From assembly GCA_905372235.1 (NCBI GenBank), contig CAJPOF010000012.1, positions 1-46,124 on the forward strand: DNA of 46,124 bases, given 5' to 3'. Position 1 is the first letter of the stretch, and every line of letters begins with the position of its first letter. The notes beneath the pieces are model-generated. The model made no database searches and was not told the origin of the DNA. It was given only the letters and a program-made list of their open reading frames with translations. This stretch comes from an uncultured Treponema sp. Its GTDB lineage: Bacteria; Spirochaetota; Spirochaetia; Treponematales; Treponemataceae. Both the position numbers and the translations under genes were made by a program. Shown here piece by piece: positions 42,974-46,124 of this stretch.

Positions 42974-45571
42974 ATGGAAGTGAACGAAAATCTCACGCCT
43001 GTGATGCAGCAGTATGTGGGCATAAAAAAGGAATACATGAACGAGGTTGTGTTCTTCCGGCTCGGAGATTTCTACGAGATGTTCATGGATGATGCCGTGG
43101 AAGTTTCAAGGCTTTTGAACCTGACATTGACCCACCGAGGCGACAAGCCCATGTGCGGTATTCCTTGCCACGCCTCAAAAGTGTACATAGCCCGTCTTCT
43201 TCGGCTTGGAAAAAAGGTCGTGATATGCGAGCAAATCGGAGATCCCAAGGCAAAGGGGCTTTCCGAAAGAAAGGTGGTTGAGGTCATAACGCCCGGAACT
43301 GCCGTTGAATCCGAATATCTTGAAGGAAACGTGAACAATTTTCTTGCCGCACTGAGCGTTTCTCACGGAATGGCAGGTTTTTCGTTCATTGATGTTACGA
43401 CTTCCGCCTTCTATGCGACAAGCTGGCATTCTTCCAAGATGCGTGAAAATTTTTCAAAGGAACTTGGTCGATGCAGTCCAAGGGAACTTCTTCTTCCGAA
43501 TTCTTTGAAGGGAAACGAAATTATCCGTTCCGTTCTTGAAGAAAATCCCGACATGACAGTTTCATGGTATCCCGACTGGGATTTCAATGTCGAGCAGGGA
43601 TTCAAGCGGCTTTGCCGTCAGTTCGGAACTCATAACCTGAAGTCTTTCGGGCTTGAAGAAAAATCTTCCGAAGCATCTTCTGCCGGTTTTCTTCTTGACT
43701 ACCTTGAAAAGACTGCGAACACTACCGCCCCTCATGTGAGCGGCATAAATGTCTATCACGATTTCAACTATCTTATGATGGACGATTCTTCAAGGCGGAA
43801 TCTTGAGATTGTTCACAACCTTAGAGATTCGTCAATTCAGTATACGCTCCTTGAATGTGTGAGCCACTCAAAGACAGCCATGGGAAGCCGAATGGTGCGC
43901 GAGTGGCTTTTGTTCCCTTTGACGAAAAAAAACGAGATAGAGGCTCGCCTTGACCATGTTGCGCTTTTTGTGGAAAACAGGGCTTTAAATGCCAGAGTTC
44001 GTGAAAAACTTGAGAAAGTTCTTGACATCGAACGTCTTGCAGGTCGAATCGCCATGGACAGGGCTCACCCTAAGGATCTGCAGGCCTTAAGACAGAGCCT
44101 TTCTTTTTGGCTTTCTGTAAGGGATGAACTTTCGGGCTACGATTTTGCAAACCTTGATGAAGAAGATGCGGTGAACATAATAGACCTGATTCAGTCTTCT
44201 ATTCTTGAAGAGCCGTCAACTTCGCTTACGGAAGGCGGAATAATAAAATCCGGCTGGTCAAAGGAACTTGACCATTGGCGAAACGTGCATGACAACTTTG
44301 ACAAGATTTTGGGCGAATACGAGGATGAAGAGAGGCGCAACACAGGAATATCCAATCTAAGAATAAAATACACGAATGCGTTCGGTTACTTCATAGAAAT
44401 CTCCAAGGGAAAACTTTCTTCCGTTCCGCCGAATTTTATCATGCGCCGGGCGTTGGTGAACGGCGACAGGTATACCACATCAAGGCTTCAGGAACTGGAG
44501 CATGAGCTGAACGAAGCCGGAACAAGAATTCTTACACTTGAGCGAGATCTTTTTGTCGAGATAAGGGAAAAACTCAAATCCTATGTCGCTTATCTTATGC
44601 AGACGGCAAAAGAAATTGCCTGCACCGACGCTTCGTCGTCCTTTGCCGAAGCGGCATCTCTTTACGGCTGGGTGCGTCCTGAAATCGATGAATCGCCTAT
44701 ACTTGAGATTGAAGGAGGCGTTCATCCAGTTGTCGCCCTTCATCTTCCCAAGGGCGAGTTTGTTCCCAATGATATAAAAATCGGCTCTGAAAATGATTCG
44801 CTTCCTTCGTTCGCCCTTATAACCGGACCGAACATGGCTGGAAAAAGCACGTATCTTCGCGAGAATGCGCTCATAACGCTTCTTGCGCAGTCGGGGAGTT
44901 TTGTTCCGGCAAAAAAAGCGAAGGTCGGAATTGCGGACAGAATATTCTGCCGTGTCGGTGCAAGCGATAATCTTGCAAAAGGAGAATCTACGTTCCTTGT
45001 GGAGATGACTGAAACGGCGAACATACTGCGTTCCGCGACTTCCCGTTCGCTTGTCATAATGGATGAAGTCGGACGTGGAACTTCCACGGAAGACGGACTT
45101 TCAATCGCTTGGGCTGTAAGCGAATATCTTCTGAACCGCATAAAATGCCGAACGCTTTTTGCGACGCACTACCACGAGCTTACACGGATGGAAAACGCAT
45201 CTCTAAGGCTTTTGTGCATGGACGTTCTTGAGGACAACGGAAGCGTAACTTTCCTTAGAAAAGTGAAGGAGGGCGCATCCGAAAATTCCTATGGAATCCA
45301 TGTTGCCCGCCTTGCCGGTGTTCCTTCCGAGGTCATCGAAAGGGCGAACATAATACTGAACCATATCCAGTCCGTGGCTGAAAACAAGCCCGTTCTGTCG
45401 GACATTCCCGAATTTTCTGAGACAAAAAAATCTTCTCCCGTTTCTCCCGGACTTTTCAGCGACGAGGAGATTATATTGGACGAAATTCTTTCCGCCGATC
45501 CTGACAACATGACCCCTCTTTCCGCTCTGCAGACAATACAGCGATGGAAAAAAGCGTTGAGCGGACTATAA
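42974..45571 (+). CDS. mutS: MutS DNA mismatch repair protein
   Basis: It recognises mismatched bases and starts repair, as a cytoplasmic ATPase dimer. Length is 865 residues from the ATG at 42974. An earlier in-frame ATG (42887) lies within skp and would add a non-homologous stretch, so I do not use it. The mismatch-binding Phe-Tyr-Glu is at 33-35 (RLGDFYEMF). Connector, lever and clamp domains follow, and the ATPase Walker A is GPNMAGKSTY (from 618), with Walker B VIMDEVGRGTSTEDG and the FATHYHEL motif. It follows skp by 29 bp, the same order as in T. pallidum. Confidence 0.95.
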   Translation: MEVNENLTPVMQQYVGIKKEYMNEVVFFRLGDFYEMFMDDAVEVSRLLNLTLTHRGDKPMCGIPCHASKVYIARLLRLGKKVVICEQIGDPKAKGLSERKVVEVITPGTAVESEYLEGNVNNFLAALSVSHGMAGFSFIDVTTSAFYATSWHSSKMRENFSKELGRCSPRELLLPNSLKGNEIIRSVLEENPDMTVSWYPDWDFNVEQGFKRLCRQFGTHNLKSFGLEEKSSEASSAGFLLDYLEKTANTTAPHVSGINVYHDFNYLMMDDSSRRNLEIVHNLRDSSIQYTLLECVSHSKTAMGSRMVREWLLFPLTKKNEIEARLDHVALFVENRALNARVREKLEKVLDIERLAGRIAMDRAHPKDLQALRQSLSFWLSVRDELSGYDFANLDEEDAVNIIDLIQSSILEEPSTSLTEGGIIKSGWSKELDHWRNVHDNFDKILGEYEDEERRNTGISNLRIKYTNAFGYFIEISKGKLSSVPPNFIMRRALVNGDRYTTSRLQELEHELNEAGTRILTLERDLFVEIREKLKSYVAYLMQTAKEIACTDASSSFAEAASLYGWVRPEIDESPILEIEGGVHPVVALHLPKGEFVPNDIKIGSENDSLPSFALITGPNMAGKSTYLRENALITLLAQSGSFVPAKKAKVGIADRIFCRVGASDNLAKGESTFLVEMTETANILRSATSRSLVIMDEVGRGTSTEDGLSIAWAVSEYLLNRIKCRTLFATHYHELTRMENASLRLLCMDVLEDNGSVTFLRKVKEGASENSYGIHVARLAGVPSEVIERANIILNHIQSVAENKPVLSDIPEFSETKKSSPVSPGLFSDEEIILDEILSADPDNMTPLSALQTIQRWKKALSGL

Positions 45572-45622
45572 TTTTTCGTTTTCATTTCAGTTTTTTTGCT
45601 TTTTTTACTATGTATAAATGTG

Positions 45623-46124
45623 ATGGATTTTTTGTTCAATTTGCGCCAATTTTTTCTTTCGGTATTCAGGATTTTTCTTTCGCCCGCAAAAAATAATCTT
45701 GATTGTGTCGTTTGCGGAAAATGTTGCCGTTTAATTCCTGTCTGCAAAGAATGTCAAGAAAAATTTTTTGCGGTTCAGCCGATTGACGAAAATCTTTGCG
45801 AAAAATGCGGAAAAAAACTCATTTCGGAAAAAAGAAAATGCATGGAATGTAGAGGGCAGGGCGTTCTAAAAAATCTTGACCGTGCGTTCCCGATTTTTTC
45901 CTACAGGCTTTGGAATACGGAACTTCTTTGTCGATGGAAACTTGAATGTGAACGCTCTCTTTCGCCTTTTTTTTCAAGGATTTTGAAAGTCCGGCTTGAA
46001 GAGATTTCCCGGCGGTTCGGAAAAGTTTCGTTCGTTCCCGTTCCGCCTAGACCCGGAAAAATAAAAAAGGAAGGCTGGGACCAAATCGAGGAACTTTCGC
46101 TTTTCCTTGAGCATAGATATGGAT
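45623..46124 (+). CDS. ComF-family amidophosphoribosyltransferase-like protein, partial
   Basis: This gene runs off the end of the window, so only the first 167 residues are seen. The start is the ATG at 45623; a GTG at 45620 is an alternative. The N-terminus has paired cysteines (CVVCGKCC, CKEC, CEKCGKK, CMEC), the zinc-binding region of ComF proteins. Further on, SFVPVPPRPGKIKKEGWDQIEEL matches the VPVP-x-x-x-R-G-x-x-Q signature of the phosphoribosyltransferase domain. In some bacteria ComF takes part in DNA uptake. No Shine-Dalgarno precedes the start, but a TATAAA box lies 4 nt upstream. It follows mutS by 51 bp. Confidence 0.8.
   Translation, partial: MDFLFNLRQFFLSVFRIFLSPAKNNLDCVVCGKCCRLIPVCKECQEKFFAVQPIDENLCEKCGKKLISEKRKCMECRGQGVLKNLDRAFPIFSYRLWNTELLCRWKLECERSLSPFFSRILKVRLEEISRRFGKVSFVPVPPRPGKIKKEGWDQIEELSLFLEHRYG

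Noticed and set aside
45567..45572. TATAAT overlapping the mutS stop codon as a comF promoter
   Set aside because: No matching -35 box at 16-18 bp; it may be chance in AT-rich sequence.
1..46124. tRNA, rRNA, transposase, integron or prophage genes
   Set aside because: I found no cloverleaf-like TTCGAATC arrangement, rRNA core sequence, transposase motif or phage gene. The only recombinase is a Xer-type one with housekeeping context.

Overview
The window looks like chromosomal DNA from a spirochaete of the genus Treponema, more likely a gut, rumen or oral saccharolytic species than the syphilis treponeme. This rests on the tamB-bamA-skp-mutS order (known in T. pallidum), a PUR-alpha-type nucleic-acid-binding protein, spirochaetal lipoboxes, many secreted proteins with little similarity outside the group, and a large GH30 glycosidase lipoprotein. 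Base composition is moderate (about 40-45% GC by eye). No rRNA, tRNA, CRISPR array, transposase or phage gene was seen.

Layout. (1) 1-5.5 kb: surface-type genes, namely two lipoproteins (one with seven InlB-type repeats and a C-terminal FGE/C-type-lectin-like domain) and a small secreted protein. (2) 5.6-8.9 kb: a beta-helix DUF4954-type protein, a low-molecular-weight tyrosine phosphatase and a GNAT acetyltransferase. (3) 9.0-13.0 kb: a Xer recombinase, then a reverse-strand GH30-FGE fusion lipoprotein with its own promoter, operator-like palindrome and terminator. (4) 13.0-28.7 kb: a tight run of 13 genes (gaps of 0-16 bp or short overlaps): hslV, hslU, prfB, an envelope protein, ftsY, a secreted protein, lolC/D/E-type ABC genes, mcsA-like, mcsB-like, clpC and an orphan solute-binding protein. 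(5) 28.7-32.1 kb: a new promoter, a phosphoribosyltransferase, a secreted beta-helix protein and rnhB. (6) 35.4-32.2 kb on the minus strand: tmk, a small exported protein, a cysteine desulfurase and the PUR-alpha protein. (7) 35.5-46.1 kb: tamB, bamA, skp, mutS and a comF-like gene cut off by the window end.

How it fits together. The long operon joins protein targeting (FtsY), lipoprotein export (LolCDE), translation termination (RF2) and two ATP-dependent proteolysis modules (HslUV; McsA/McsB/ClpC). The tamB-bamA-skp cluster supplies outer-membrane protein assembly. The surface lipoproteins are probable clients of Lol.

The most unusual points are: a McsB homologue that has lost the catalytic Cys, Glu and Arg of protein-arginine kinases while staying in a mcsA-mcsB-clpC operon without ctsR; two lipoproteins ending in FGE-like domains, the fold used by Treponema diversity-generating retroelement targets; a divergent gene pair whose promoters predict leaderless mRNAs; and a thymidylate kinase whose P-loop lysine is threonine. 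Functions are assigned by motif recognition without database searches.
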